Source of the DNA: Devosia sp. Root413D1
GTDB lineage: Bacteria; Pseudomonadota; Alphaproteobacteria; Rhizobiales; Devosiaceae
Length of the DNA stretch: 64,000 bases
Assembly: GCF_001425235.1 (NCBI RefSeq)
Contig: NZ_LMEA01000009.1
Span: 1 to 64,000 of the forward strand
Reading direction: 5' to 3'
Under the pieces are notes generated by a model. The model was not told where the DNA came from and made no database searches. It saw only the letters and a list, made by a program, of their open reading frames with translations. Shown in pieces: positions 50,849-59,577 of this stretch. Position numbers and translations under genes: made by a program. Every line of letters begins with the position of its first letter. Position 1 is the stretch's first letter.

Positions 50849-51496
50849 ATGGCAACTCTGTTCTCGCAGGACTCGGCGTTGATGCGCGGCCTGAGCCTCG
50901 TTGCCGATGTGATCGTCCTCAACCTGCTGTTCGTCGCCACCTCGATCCCGCTCTTCACCCTCGGCGCCTCGCTGACGGCGCTGAACTTCACCGCGATGCG
51001 GCTTGCAACTGGGGAGTGCAACTCGGTGAGCGCGGACTATTTCCGCTCGTTCCAGCGCAACTTCCGCCAGGCCACGCTGATCTGGCTGCTGCTGCTCGCT
51101 TTGGTCGGCGTCTTGGCCGCCTGGTATGTCGTCGTCACCAACCTGACCTTCGGACCGCTGGCCGAGCTGATCCTCCTCGCCATCTGGTATGTGCTCGCCT
51201 TCAACTTCGCCGCCGCCGCCCTGTTCGTCTTCCCCTATCTCGCCAGCTTCGACGGCCGTATCCGCGACGTGCTGCGCAACGCGCGGCTCCTCTCCTGGAA
51301 GCACCCGTTCACGGGCTTGGCCGCAATGGCGCTGATCGGCCTCTCGGTGATCGTCACCATCTTCTACCCGCAGTTCACCGGCTACGGACTGTTCTGGTTC
51401 TTCGTCGGCTTTGCCGGCATCGCCACCATCAACGGACGCCTGTTTGCCGGCGTCTTCAGCAAGTACATCGCTGCCGCTGCGTCGGCATCCACCTGA
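50849..51496 (+). CDS. YesL/DUF624-family membrane protein
   Basis: This 215-aa protein has about five transmembrane segments and the family features ATSIPLFTLGASLTALNFTA and SADYFRSFQRNFRQATLIW. DUF624 proteins such as YesL are found beside LplB/YtcP-type sugar transporters, as here, and their role is unknown. The ATG at 50849 is chosen for CGGAGG at 50836-50841. The gene lies between the transporter and the GH2 gene in the same direction. Confidence 0.87.
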   Translation: MATLFSQDSALMRGLSLVADVIVLNLLFVATSIPLFTLGASLTALNFTAMRLATGECNSVSADYFRSFQRNFRQATLIWLLLLALVGVLAAWYVVVTNLTFGPLAELILLAIWYVLAFNFAAAALFVFPYLASFDGRIRDVLRNARLLSWKHPFTGLAAMALIGLSVIVTIFYPQFTGYGLFWFFVGFAGIATINGRLFAGVFSKYIAAAASAST

Positions 51497-51516
51497 TAGA
51501 TAAGGGCCGACGGCTC

Positions 51517-53922
51517 ATGCATAGCTACGATATCCGCCGGTGGGTCTTCACCCTCACGGACACGCCGGAGGCCTGGGCCAAGGGTTTTGATGATACCGCG
51601 TGGCGGCCGGTCACCGTGCCGCATGACTGGAGCATCGCAGAGGATTTCGCCGAGCACCATTCGAGCGGCACCGGGTACCTGCCCGGCGGCATCGGCTGGT
51701 ATCGCGCGCACGTTTCGCTGCGTGACGTCGGCGATCTCGCCGGCAAGCACGTGCGGCTCAAGTTCGGCGGCGTCTACAAGAACGCCCGGGTCTGGGTGAA
51801 CGGCTACCATGTCGGCGGCCGTCCCTCGGGCTATGCCGAGTTCTCGTTCGATCTGACCGAGATCCTCTCCTACGCCAACAGCGACGACCTGGTGATCAGC
51901 GTCAGGGTCGAGCACACCGATATCTCCGATAGCCGCTGGTACAACGGCACCGGCATCAACCGGCACGTGACGCTCGAGCTGCATGAGGCGGTGCGCGTCG
52001 CCGAATACGGCACCGTGTTCGAGACGCTGGCGGCCGACTCTGCGGAAGCGTCGGTCCGCGTCACCCAGCGGCTGGTCAACGACACCGCGGCAGCGTTGAC
52101 GGTCGCGGTGCGGCACGAGTTGCGCTCGCTCTCGTCGGGCCGGACCGAAACCTTCGAAACCACGGCAGAGCTTGCCGCCGGGGCGTCGGCCGAGACCGTT
52201 GTCACGGCAACCGTCCCGCAGCCTGAGCTCTGGTCCGATACCAGCCCGAACCTCTATCGGCTCACTACCACCCTCAGCTGGGGCGCGAACCAGCGCGCCA
52301 TCTACGACGAGACCGTCGGCATCCGCACCTTCCGCTTCGATGCCGAGCGGGGCTTCTTCATCAACGGTGAGCCGCGCACCCTGAAGGGCGTCTGCCTGCA
52401 TGAGGATGCCGGCCCGTTCGGCACCGCGGTGCCATCAGAGGTGTGGCTGCGTCGGCTGCTCAACCTCAAGCAGCTCGGCTGCAACGGGGTGCGCATGGCG
52501 CACAACCCGCACGCCCCGGAACTCTATCGCCTCTGCGACGCGCTCGGTTTTTACGTCATCGACGAGGCCTTCGACGAGTGGGAGAACCCCAAGAACAAGT
52601 GGTGGCAGGGGCACAATGTCTACCCGCCGCGCCATCAGGGCTATGCCCAGGATTTTCATGAGTGGGGCGAACGCGACCTGATCAACATGATCGATGCGCA
52701 CCGCAACCATGCCTCGATCATCGCCTGGAGCACCGGCAACGAGATCGACTATCCCAACGATCCCTATGCCAGCGCCATGTTCGAGGCGATGACCGGCAAT
52801 AACGACGCCAACAAATCGGCCAAGCAACGCGCCTACGATCCGAACCGCCCCGATGCCCGGCGCCTCGCGACGATCTCGCGCCGGCTGGCTGCCATCGTGA
52901 AGGCCAAGGATCCGACCCGGCCGGTGACGGTGGGCGCCGCCTTCCCCGAGCTGTCGCGCTACACCGGCTTCCTCGAGCCGCTCGATCTCATCGGCTACAA
53001 CTACAAGGAGCACCTCTACTCGGCCGATCACGGCAAGTTCCCCGGCCAGCCGATCGTCGGCAGCGAGAACGGCCATGGCTATGCCGAGTGGCGCGCCGTT
53101 ACCGACAACGACTACATCTCCGGCCAGTACCTGTGGACTGGCATCGACTATCTCGGCGAGACCGACCGCTGGCCGCATCACGGCTCGCGCGCCGGGCTGC
53201 TGACCATCGCCGGTTTTATCAAGCACAGCGCCCAGTTGCGTCGCAGCTGGTGGTCGGATGAGCCGGTGGCCTATATCGCGACGCGCCAGCGCGGCGACGA
53301 AAAGAAGAACCTCTGGTCGCACCCGATAGCCCGGTCCTGGGATGACATCGCCGGTGGCGATGTGGAGGTCGTCTGCTTCTCCAACGGCGAACCGCGGCTG
53401 AGCTGCGCGGGCGTGGATGTCGCGCTGACCCGCGACGACGAGCACGGTTACTGGGTTGCCGCGGCCTTGCCATCGAACGGGCCGCTGCTGCTGGAGACAC
53501 GCCGGAACGGCCTGGTGGCGCAGGATACGCTCGGCTCACGCGGCGACGCGGTGCGGATCGACGCTGTGGTGTGGCAGGCGCCCGACGAAGCCATTCGCTG
53601 GTGCGCGGCCGCTGGCCTGCTCGGCGACAGCGTCATCCAGATCGAATGCACGATGCGCGACGCGCACGGCGAGGTGGCGCGCAACGACCTGCCGGTGACG
53701 GTCGAGGTGGATGGCGGCGTTCTGCTCGGCATCGAGAGCGGCGACCTCAGCGACAACACACCATACGCAGTGCCCGAGCGGCGCAGCTTCGACGGGCGGG
53801 CCATCGTCTTCGTCCGTGCCGGCGAAAACACCTCGCTGCGCCTCAGCGCTCCCGGCCTGCCGGAGCTCCGGCTTCAACCTCCCGAGGCCGGCCTCGCCGG
53901 CGAACCTCTCCCAACACGGTGA
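51517..53922 (+). CDS. Glycoside hydrolase family 2 beta-glycosidase
   Basis: This 801-aa enzyme has the GH2 order: a sugar-binding domain (PVTVPHDWSIAED, residues 31-43, RVWVNGYHVGGRPSGYAEF, 91-109), a middle beta-sandwich (about 155-270) and a TIM barrel. The acid/base is Glu409 (WSTGNEIDYP) and the nucleophile Glu517 (VGSENGHGY). There is no signal peptide, so it should act on imported disaccharides. Beta-galactosidase, beta-glucuronidase and related activities occur in the family. The neighbouring mannonate dehydratase favours a glucuronoside, though this is an inference. The ATG at 51517 has a weak ribosome site, 20 bp after the YesL-like gene. Confidence 0.9.
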   Translation: MHSYDIRRWVFTLTDTPEAWAKGFDDTAWRPVTVPHDWSIAEDFAEHHSSGTGYLPGGIGWYRAHVSLRDVGDLAGKHVRLKFGGVYKNARVWVNGYHVGGRPSGYAEFSFDLTEILSYANSDDLVISVRVEHTDISDSRWYNGTGINRHVTLELHEAVRVAEYGTVFETLAADSAEASVRVTQRLVNDTAAALTVAVRHELRSLSSGRTETFETTAELAAGASAETVVTATVPQPELWSDTSPNLYRLTTTLSWGANQRAIYDETVGIRTFRFDAERGFFINGEPRTLKGVCLHEDAGPFGTAVPSEVWLRRLLNLKQLGCNGVRMAHNPHAPELYRLCDALGFYVIDEAFDEWENPKNKWWQGHNVYPPRHQGYAQDFHEWGERDLINMIDAHRNHASIIAWSTGNEIDYPNDPYASAMFEAMTGNNDANKSAKQRAYDPNRPDARRLATISRRLAAIVKAKDPTRPVTVGAAFPELSRYTGFLEPLDLIGYNYKEHLYSADHGKFPGQPIVGSENGHGYAEWRAVTDNDYISGQYLWTGIDYLGETDRWPHHGSRAGLLTIAGFIKHSAQLRRSWWSDEPVAYIATRQRGDEKKNLWSHPIARSWDDIAGGDVEVVCFSNGEPRLSCAGVDVALTRDDEHGYWVAAALPSNGPLLLETRRNGLVAQDTLGSRGDAVRIDAVVWQAPDEAIRWCAAAGLLGDSVIQIECTMRDAHGEVARNDLPVTVEVDGGVLLGIESGDLSDNTPYAVPERRSFDGRAIVFVRAGENTSLRLSAPGLPELRLQPPEAGLAGEPLPTR

Positions 53923-53929
53923 TCTGAAC

Positions 53930-54715
53930 ATGCTGATCGATCTCAAGAACAAGGTGGCCATCGTCACCGGCGCCGGCCGCGGCATCGGCAACGAAATCGC
54001 CAAGACCCTGGCTGGCGAGGGCGCCATCGTCGTCGTCACGGATATCCGCCAGGAGCTGCTCGATGCGGTCGCCGAGGAGTGGCAGCGCAATGGCTGGCGC
54101 GGCCTGCAGCTGCTCTGCGATGTGCGCAAGACCGAGGACAATCGCGCCGCTGTTGCGGCGGTGGAGCAGGCCTTCGGCCGCATCGATATCCTCGTCAACA
54201 ATGCCGGCGTCGCCGGTGGTGCGCGGGTCGAGGAGCTCTCCGAGGAGACCTGGGACCTCAACCTCGACGTCAACCTCAAGGGCACCTTCCTGATGTGCCA
54301 GGCGGTCATCCCGGTGATGAAGCGCCAGCGCTCCGGCCGCATCCTCAACGCCTCGTCTTTCGCCGCCATCATCCCGTCGGTCGGCGGCGCCGCCTATGCC
54401 GCCTCGAAATCCGGCGTCGAGGGCCTGACCCGGGTGCTGGCCGGGGAGCTCGGGGCGCACGAGATCACCGTGAACTGCTATGCCCCGGGCATGATCCCGA
54501 CGGCGATGAACCGCTTCGCCGACCGGACCGATGCCGAAAAGAGCCGGCTGCTCGACACCCTGACGCTCCGCCGCTGGGGCAGCCCCAAGGACGTCGCCAA
54601 TCTCATCTGCTTCCTCGCCTCGGACCTGGCGTCCTACATCACCGGCACGATGATCGATGTCTCCGGCGGCAAGTTCGCCACCCAGATGCCGTGGGTCAGC
54701 CACCGCGAGCCGTAG
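53930..54715 (+). CDS. SDR-family oxidoreductase, possibly mannonate oxidoreductase-like
   Basis: This 261-aa enzyme has TGAGRGIG (13-20), Asp38 (VVVTDIRQ) for NAD binding, NNAG (90-93), Ser143 (NASSFAAI), Tyr156 and Lys160 (YAASK). It lies 7 bp after the GH2 gene. A role in reducing or oxidising a hexuronate-derived intermediate such as fructuronate/mannonate fits the mannonate dehydratase downstream but cannot be shown by sequence. Confidence 0.88.
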   Translation: MLIDLKNKVAIVTGAGRGIGNEIAKTLAGEGAIVVVTDIRQELLDAVAEEWQRNGWRGLQLLCDVRKTEDNRAAVAAVEQAFGRIDILVNNAGVAGGARVEELSEETWDLNLDVNLKGTFLMCQAVIPVMKRQRSGRILNASSFAAIIPSVGGAAYAASKSGVEGLTRVLAGELGAHEITVNCYAPGMIPTAMNRFADRTDAEKSRLLDTLTLRRWGSPKDVANLICFLASDLASYITGTMIDVSGGKFATQMPWVSHREP

Positions 54716-54783
54716 CTCTCTGCGCTTCACGATTCAGCTGCGCGATACGGCGGCTGGGCTCAAGCCTGGCCCCACTCACCGGC

Positions 54784-54863
54784 TGTCATCCCAGCGAAAG
54801 CTGGGACCCAACTATCGGCTGACGCGGGCTGAGAAATGGGTCCCAGCTTTCGCTGGGATGACA
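54784..54863. repeat. Palindromic repeat, family B variant, at a convergent junction
   Basis: The arms TGTCATCCCAGCGAAAGCTG and CAGCTTTCGCTGGGATGACA are exact complements, identical to those at 12181-12260. Confidence 0.85.
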
Positions 54864-54901
54864 CCGGGGATACTTGGTCGATCAGTGAAACGAACTGCGT
54901 T

Positions 54902-55669
54902 TCAGGCAGTCGGCGGATCCACATAAGCGTCCTGCGGCAGCTCTTTCTGCGTCACCCAGGCCGCCCACCAACCCTTGAGATGGTCGCGCATCGCCGTCTC
55001 CGCCGCATCGGGGTCGCGGGCGGCAATGGCGTTGAAGATGTCGGTATGCTGGCGATGCGCATGCTGTTCGGTGAACGACTCCCGCTGCAGCTTCGAGCGC
55101 CGTTCTTCGACCCAGCCGGCAAAGGCATCGTGCACCGCCTCGAAGATGCGGTTGTCTGCCACTTCGAACAACGTCCGGTGAAACAGCGCGTCGGTGCGGA
55201 CGAACTCGTGCCGGTCGCCGATGGCGCGGCCATTGCCGTCGAGCCGCTCGCGCAGCAGCGCCAGCTGTGCGTCGGTGATGTTTTTTGCCGCGTTGCGCGC
55301 CATTGCCTGCTCGAGGAATGAGCGGGCGGCGAACAGGTCCTTGAACGTCTCGCCGTCCTGCAGCGACAGGTGAATGACGCTGTCGAGCGATTCCAGCACG
55401 CTGAAGACATCGGGTTTGCGCACCCGCGCCCTCCGGCCGTTCTCGGTTTCGATCAGCCCCTTCTTCTCGAGGAACAGAAACGCTTCGCGCACCGAGGGCC
55501 GGCCGGTCTCGAAGGTCTCCATCAGGTCTCGTTCCGAGGGCAGGCGGTCCCCCGGCTTCAGTCGTCCATCGCGGATCGCCGCCTCGAGGCGAGCCGCCAC
55601 CACCTCGTACAGCTTGGGGCGGGATATCGGCGCCAGTCCGAGACCTTGGCTGGAATCGCCTTCGTTCAT
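54902..55669 (-). CDS. FadR-like GntR-family regulator (FCD type)
   Basis: This 255-aa protein has an N-terminal winged helix (about 18-85; LPSERDLMETFETGRPSVRE, a UxuR/ExuR-like pattern) and an FCD domain (LEQAMARNAAKNITDAQLAL and RTDALFHRTLFEVADN). The sequence style matches hexuronate-type UxuR/FadR regulators. Downstream genes on the opposite strand are a binding protein and uxuA, so regulation of hexuronate catabolism is the natural inference. A palindrome at 55726-55741 lies 57 bp upstream. Confidence 0.88.
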   Translation of the reverse strand: MNEGDSSQGLGLAPISRPKLYEVVAARLEAAIRDGRLKPGDRLPSERDLMETFETGRPSVREAFLFLEKKGLIETENGRRARVRKPDVFSVLESLDSVIHLSLQDGETFKDLFAARSFLEQAMARNAAKNITDAQLALLRERLDGNGRAIGDRHEFVRTDALFHRTLFEVADNRIFEAVHDAFAGWVEERRSKLQRESFTEQHAHRQHTDIFNAIAARDPDAAETAMRDHLKGWWAAWVTQKELPQDAYVDPPTA

Positions 55670-55725
55670 TGAGTGTCCTCGCTTGGTGCCGCCAGCATAA
55701 CCAAAACGGATGAGCCCACAAGACT

Positions 55726-55741
55726 TGATGTCATGCCATCA
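55726..55741. promoter_or_regulatory. Operator-like palindrome TGATGTCATGCCATCA between FadR-like and binding protein genes
   Basis: TGATG and CATCA are symmetric around TCATGC. The nonamer GTCATGCCA occurs again about 23 bp downstream (55754-55762). It lies in the divergent promoter region. Confidence 0.45.
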
Positions 55742-55850
55742 TGCTGTTACCTGTCATGCCAGTTTGGTGAGGTGGAGAGGAGGGTGGACGGCGCTGGCGC
55801 ACAGCGTTCGCCTGCCGCCGCCAGCACCGTTCACGTGGGAGGGAAAAGCA

Positions 55851-57167
55851 GTGAATGAGACCTTGAACCGAGCCGGCTGGACGCGCCGGCGGGTGCTGGC
55901 GAGCGCCGCAGGCGGCGTGGCCCTCGCGGCCGCCGGAGCGTTCCCGATGCCGGCCATCGCGCAGTCGAAGAAGCTGACCTATTGGGGCGGCCTGGTGCTG
56001 AGCGATACAGCCCACAAGCTGCTGATCGACGCCGTCACCGCCTGGGGCGCGGCCAACAATGTCGAGACCGAGGTCGTCTTGATCAACGTCAACGAGATCA
56101 CCCAGAAGGTCTCCGCCGCGATCGCCTCTGGCACGCTCCCTGATGTCTTCGATGTCGGGCTCGAGCTCCTGACGCTGCTGTCGCGGCAGGATGTCTTCGC
56201 CAAGGTCGACGACGTCTATGAGCGGATCGGCAACGCCCATGGTGGCTGGTTCGAAGGTCCGGCCAAGGCCAGCGACATGACCGCCGTAGCCGGCGGCCGC
56301 ACTGCCATTCCGTTCGGCGTCAGCGGCAACCTGCTGATGCGGCGCAAGGACCTGCTGGAGCCCGCCGGCTTCACCGAACCGCCCAAAACCTGGGATGAAC
56401 TGGTGACCCAGGCTGTGGCGATCAACAAATCGCCGCTCTCAGGTCTCGGCCTCGCGCTCTCCAACGTGGGTGACGGGAACCTCCAGACCAGTGTGCTGCA
56501 GTCATTCGGCGGCCGCATCGCCGACGATGCAGGTAAGAAAGTGATGCTCGACTCCCCCGAGACCCGCCTGTGGCTCACCTGGCTGAAGGACGCCTGGGAC
56601 AAGGGGTTGTTCGCGCCGGGCAGCACCGTCTGGGACGGCTCGGGCGACAACCAGGCTTACCTGTCGGGTCAGGTCGGCTTCATTGCCAATACCGGTTCGG
56701 TCGCCGTGGCGGCGCGCAAGGACGATCCCGAGCTGTTTGAGCAGACCGGCTTCTCGGCCCTGCCGGCCGGTCCGATCGGCACCATCTCGCCGGTCAGCCC
56801 GCAAAGCCGCGTCATCAACGCTAAAAGCCCGCTGGTCGAAGAGGGCAAGTCGCTGCTCGAGCACCTCGCCAACTCCGAGTTCATGAACGAGTATTTCCAG
56901 TACGCCATCTGGGGGCCGGTGCTGAAGGACCAGGAACAGCTGCCGGCTTTCGACGGCTCCAACACCATCCTCAATGGTCTGCTCGATCTGGCCAAGACCG
57001 GCACGCCACCCGCCTACCCTGATGTGTTCAACGCCGCCTATGCCGACATGTCGGCCAACTTCATCATCCCCAAGCTGGTGCAGCGCGTGGTGGTCGACGG
57101 CTGGGATTTCGACAAGGCCATCGCCGAAGGCCAAGCCTCGACCCAGGCGATTTACGACAAGTACTGA
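55851..57167 (+). CDS. Sugar ABC transporter substrate-binding protein (family 1), orphan
   Basis: This 438-aa protein has a Tat-type signal (WTRRRVLASAAGGVALAAAG, cleavage after AIA at about 37). Family 1 features follow: SAAIASGTLPDVFDVGLEL, FGVSGNLLMRRKDLLEPAGF, and DNQAYLSGQVGFIANTGS. It starts at GTG after GGGAGGG. No permease or ATPase gene is adjacent: the next gene is uxuA. It may serve the LplB/LplC permeases at 47236-49120 or a system elsewhere. Confidence 0.88.
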   Translation: MNETLNRAGWTRRRVLASAAGGVALAAAGAFPMPAIAQSKKLTYWGGLVLSDTAHKLLIDAVTAWGAANNVETEVVLINVNEITQKVSAAIASGTLPDVFDVGLELLTLLSRQDVFAKVDDVYERIGNAHGGWFEGPAKASDMTAVAGGRTAIPFGVSGNLLMRRKDLLEPAGFTEPPKTWDELVTQAVAINKSPLSGLGLALSNVGDGNLQTSVLQSFGGRIADDAGKKVMLDSPETRLWLTWLKDAWDKGLFAPGSTVWDGSGDNQAYLSGQVGFIANTGSVAVAARKDDPELFEQTGFSALPAGPIGTISPVSPQSRVINAKSPLVEEGKSLLEHLANSEFMNEYFQYAIWGPVLKDQEQLPAFDGSNTILNGLLDLAKTGTPPAYPDVFNAAYADMSANFIIPKLVQRVVVDGWDFDKAIAEGQASTQAIYDKY

Positions 57168-57210
57168 TCCGGTGGGACGGGCACCACTGAACGATCCGCG
57201 CGCTTGGCTA

Positions 57211-57339
57211 CCCCTCACCCTGGCCCTCTCCCCAAAGGGGCGAGGGGACGCACTTTGCGCCGGCAGTGCCACAACGCCCCCTCGCCCCTCCTAGGGGAGC
57301 GCGAGAGCGCCCCCGAGGGGAGAGGGTTGGGGTGAGGGG
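57211..57339. repeat. Inverted repeat, family D copy 2
   Basis: CCCCTCACCC...GACGCACTTTGCGCCGGCAG...GGGGTGAGGGG matches the arrangement at 25452-25556, with an extra TAGGGGAGCGCGAGAGCGCC insertion on the right. It lies between the binding protein gene and uxuA. Confidence 0.75.
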
Positions 57340-57435
57340 CCGCCAAGCGCACCGGACCATGACTGTTTCAACTCAACGTCCCGCCTTTCGCGGGGCGGCC
57401 GGTCAACGTCGAACCGAATTTTGGAGAAAGAGATA

Positions 57436-58482
57436 ATGGGTATCAGAGCGGCGGTGGGGCAGTTTCACGACCTGACCGAGGAGCGGCTGCGCTTCGCCAA
57501 ACAGATCGGCGTCACCGGGTTGCAGATGAACAATCCGGCGCTGCCCGGCGACGGCAAGTGGGCCGAACAGGATGTTCGCGAACTGGCCGACAAGGTCCGC
57601 GAGGCCGGGCTGACCTTCGAGGCGATCGAGAACGTGCCGTCGCAGTTCTATATGAAGGCGATGCTGGGGCTCGAGGGCCGCGACGAAGAGATCGAGAACT
57701 ACCAGGCGACGATCCGCGCCGTCGCCCGCGCCGGCATCCCGGTGCTGGGGCTGCACTTCATGCCCAACTCGGTGTGGACCACCGACTATGTCGGGGTGAC
57801 CCGCGGCGGCGCCACGGCGCGGAAGTTCGATATGGCCGTGGTCGAAGCCAACAGCGAGAACCTGGAACTGCTGCGCAGCTTCATGCCGACCGGGCTCGGC
57901 AGCCTCTCGGGAATGCCTTTGTTCGGCAAGGATGGCCCCTTCGTTTCCGAAGCGCAGATGTGGAGTAACTACAGCTACTTCATGAGCGCGGTGCTGCCGG
58001 TGGCGGAGGAAGAGGGCTTGCGGCTGGCGCTCCACCCCGACGATCCGCCAGTGCCGATGTTGGGCGGCGTGGCGCGGCTGTTCTACAAGCCCGACAACTT
58101 CAAAAAGGCCTATGAGCTGTTCGGCCAGTCGCCGAGCTGGGCGCTCGATCTCTGCCTCGGCTGCTGCTCGGAAATGATCGGCGGCAAGCAGAACGTCACC
58201 GAGATGATCGAGTTCTTCGCCCCCAAAGGCCGCATCGCCTATATCCATTTCCGCGACGTGCAGGGCACGGTGCCGAACTTCACCGAGTGCTTCATCGGCG
58301 ATGGCAATTACGATCCGGCCGAAGTGATCGCGCTGCTCGCCGAGAACGGCTTCGACGGCTTCCTGCTCGATGACCACGTGCCCAAGATGGATGGCGACAG
58401 CGACTGGAACCATCGCGGCCGCGCCCATGCCATCGGTTACATGCAGGGCCTGATCCGCATGCTCGAGTTCAGCCGCAGGTAG
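57436..58482 (+). CDS. uxuA: Mannonate dehydratase (UxuA)
   Basis: This 348-aa (beta/alpha)8 enzyme belongs to the UxuA family, which dehydrates D-mannonate to 2-keto-3-deoxygluconate. Characteristic pieces are RLALHPDDPPVPMLGGVAR, the metal-binding IAYIHFRDVQGTVPNF (His) and FLLDDHVPKMDGDSDW near the C-terminus. It is somewhat shorter than E. coli UxuA (about 394 aa) but the family includes this length. The ATG at 57436 follows TTTGGAGAAAG. With the kinase at 44964 it can complete a route from a hexuronate to a phosphorylated ketodeoxy acid. Confidence 0.92.
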   Translation: MGIRAAVGQFHDLTEERLRFAKQIGVTGLQMNNPALPGDGKWAEQDVRELADKVREAGLTFEAIENVPSQFYMKAMLGLEGRDEEIENYQATIRAVARAGIPVLGLHFMPNSVWTTDYVGVTRGGATARKFDMAVVEANSENLELLRSFMPTGLGSLSGMPLFGKDGPFVSEAQMWSNYSYFMSAVLPVAEEEGLRLALHPDDPPVPMLGGVARLFYKPDNFKKAYELFGQSPSWALDLCLGCCSEMIGGKQNVTEMIEFFAPKGRIAYIHFRDVQGTVPNFTECFIGDGNYDPAEVIALLAENGFDGFLLDDHVPKMDGDSDWNHRGRAHAIGYMQGLIRMLEFSRR

Positions 58483-58575
58483 ACGCCGCGCTGATCACCC
58501 GCAGGAAGCGACGCCGGTTGCAGCCTCTCGTTTTGCCCGTTACCTCAGCAGGCACGCCTCAGGAGGAGCAGCGTC

Positions 58576-59577
58576 GTGGCCGGCCCCCTTATCTTGTTCC
58601 GAACCCCGTATTTTCGCGGCCCGGTGCCGCTGGCAGGCGTGCCCGACGCGCTGCGGGATCACTTCACCGCCGATCAGGCGCGGCTCCGGGAAGCCGATGC
58701 CGTGGTGTTCCACATCCCGGACTGGCGCCCCACGCAACTGCACGATACGCCGAAATATCCCGGCCAGCTCTGGGTGCTCTGGTCGATGGAAAGCTCGGTG
58801 AACTATCCGCGCATGGGGGATCCGGCTTTTCTTCGCCATTTCGACCTGTTCGTCACTTACGAGCGGAGCGCCGATATCTGGTCGTCGTACCTTCCGCCGA
58901 TGGCCCAGTGGCAAACCGCCCTGCAGGTGCCGCAGCCGTCCAAGCCGGAAGCGGCGCCGCTCGTGCTGTTCCAGTCGGCGCTCATTGACGGCTGCGGCCG
59001 CAACGCCTTCTCCGGCGCCCTGATGCGCCGGATTCCGGTCGACTCCTATGGCCGGGTCTATCGCAACCGCACGCTGGCCGAGGACCTGGGGCGGCAGAGC
59101 AAGCTGGACACGATCTCGCGCTATCATTTCTGCCTGTCGCTCGAGAATTCGTTGTCGCCTGACTATGTGACCGAGAAGCTGTTCGACCCGCTGCTGGTCG
59201 GCACCGTGCCGGTCTATCGCGGCGCCCCCAACGCTGCCGAGTTCGCCCCCGAGCATTCCTATATCGACGCCGAGGCCTATAGCGGACCCAAGGGCCTCGC
59301 AGACTATTTGCGCCACCTGCTGCAGAGTCCGGCCGAGTACGCCGCCTATTTTGCCTGGCGACAGCGGCCGCTGCCCGATTGGATCGAGGAGAAGCTTCGG
59401 GCCTCGGCGACCTCGTGCTGGCTTCGCCTGCTCGAGCGCGTCGACACCGCCCGTACCGGACGGCGGAGCGGGCGGCCGGCGCTGCCCTTCGGTTTTCGAG
59501 CTGCACTCTCGGCGCGGACCACGCGGCTGCTGCGCCGGCTTGGCGGCCGGCAGTCACCGCCGGTACAGTTCCAATGA
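58576..59577 (+). CDS. Family-10 glycosyltransferase (alpha-1,3-fucosyltransferase-like)
   Basis: This 333-aa protein starts at GTG after GGAGCAG. It has the N-terminal acceptor-type segment LWVLWSMESSVNYPR and the GT10 signature FCLSLENSLSPDYVTEKLFD (185-204) followed by GTVPVYRGAPN. The Glu and Lys of that motif bind GDP-fucose in known enzymes. No fucose synthesis genes are in the window. It overlaps the nucleotidyltransferase gene by ATGA, so the two are translated together. The usual C-terminal heptad repeats of bacterial GT10 enzymes are replaced by an Arg-rich tail. Confidence 0.87.
   Translation: MAGPLILFRTPYFRGPVPLAGVPDALRDHFTADQARLREADAVVFHIPDWRPTQLHDTPKYPGQLWVLWSMESSVNYPRMGDPAFLRHFDLFVTYERSADIWSSYLPPMAQWQTALQVPQPSKPEAAPLVLFQSALIDGCGRNAFSGALMRRIPVDSYGRVYRNRTLAEDLGRQSKLDTISRYHFCLSLENSLSPDYVTEKLFDPLLVGTVPVYRGAPNAAEFAPEHSYIDAEAYSGPKGLADYLRHLLQSPAEYAAYFAWRQRPLPDWIEEKLRASATSCWLRLLERVDTARTGRRSGRPALPFGFRAALSARTTRLLRRLGGRQSPPVQFQ

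Noticed and set aside
49227-50855. Minus-strand open frame (542 codons) opposite the sugar-binding protein gene
   Set aside because: It covers a clear substrate-binding protein on the other strand and has the Val/Gly/Asp-rich composition of an antisense frame, with no family motif.
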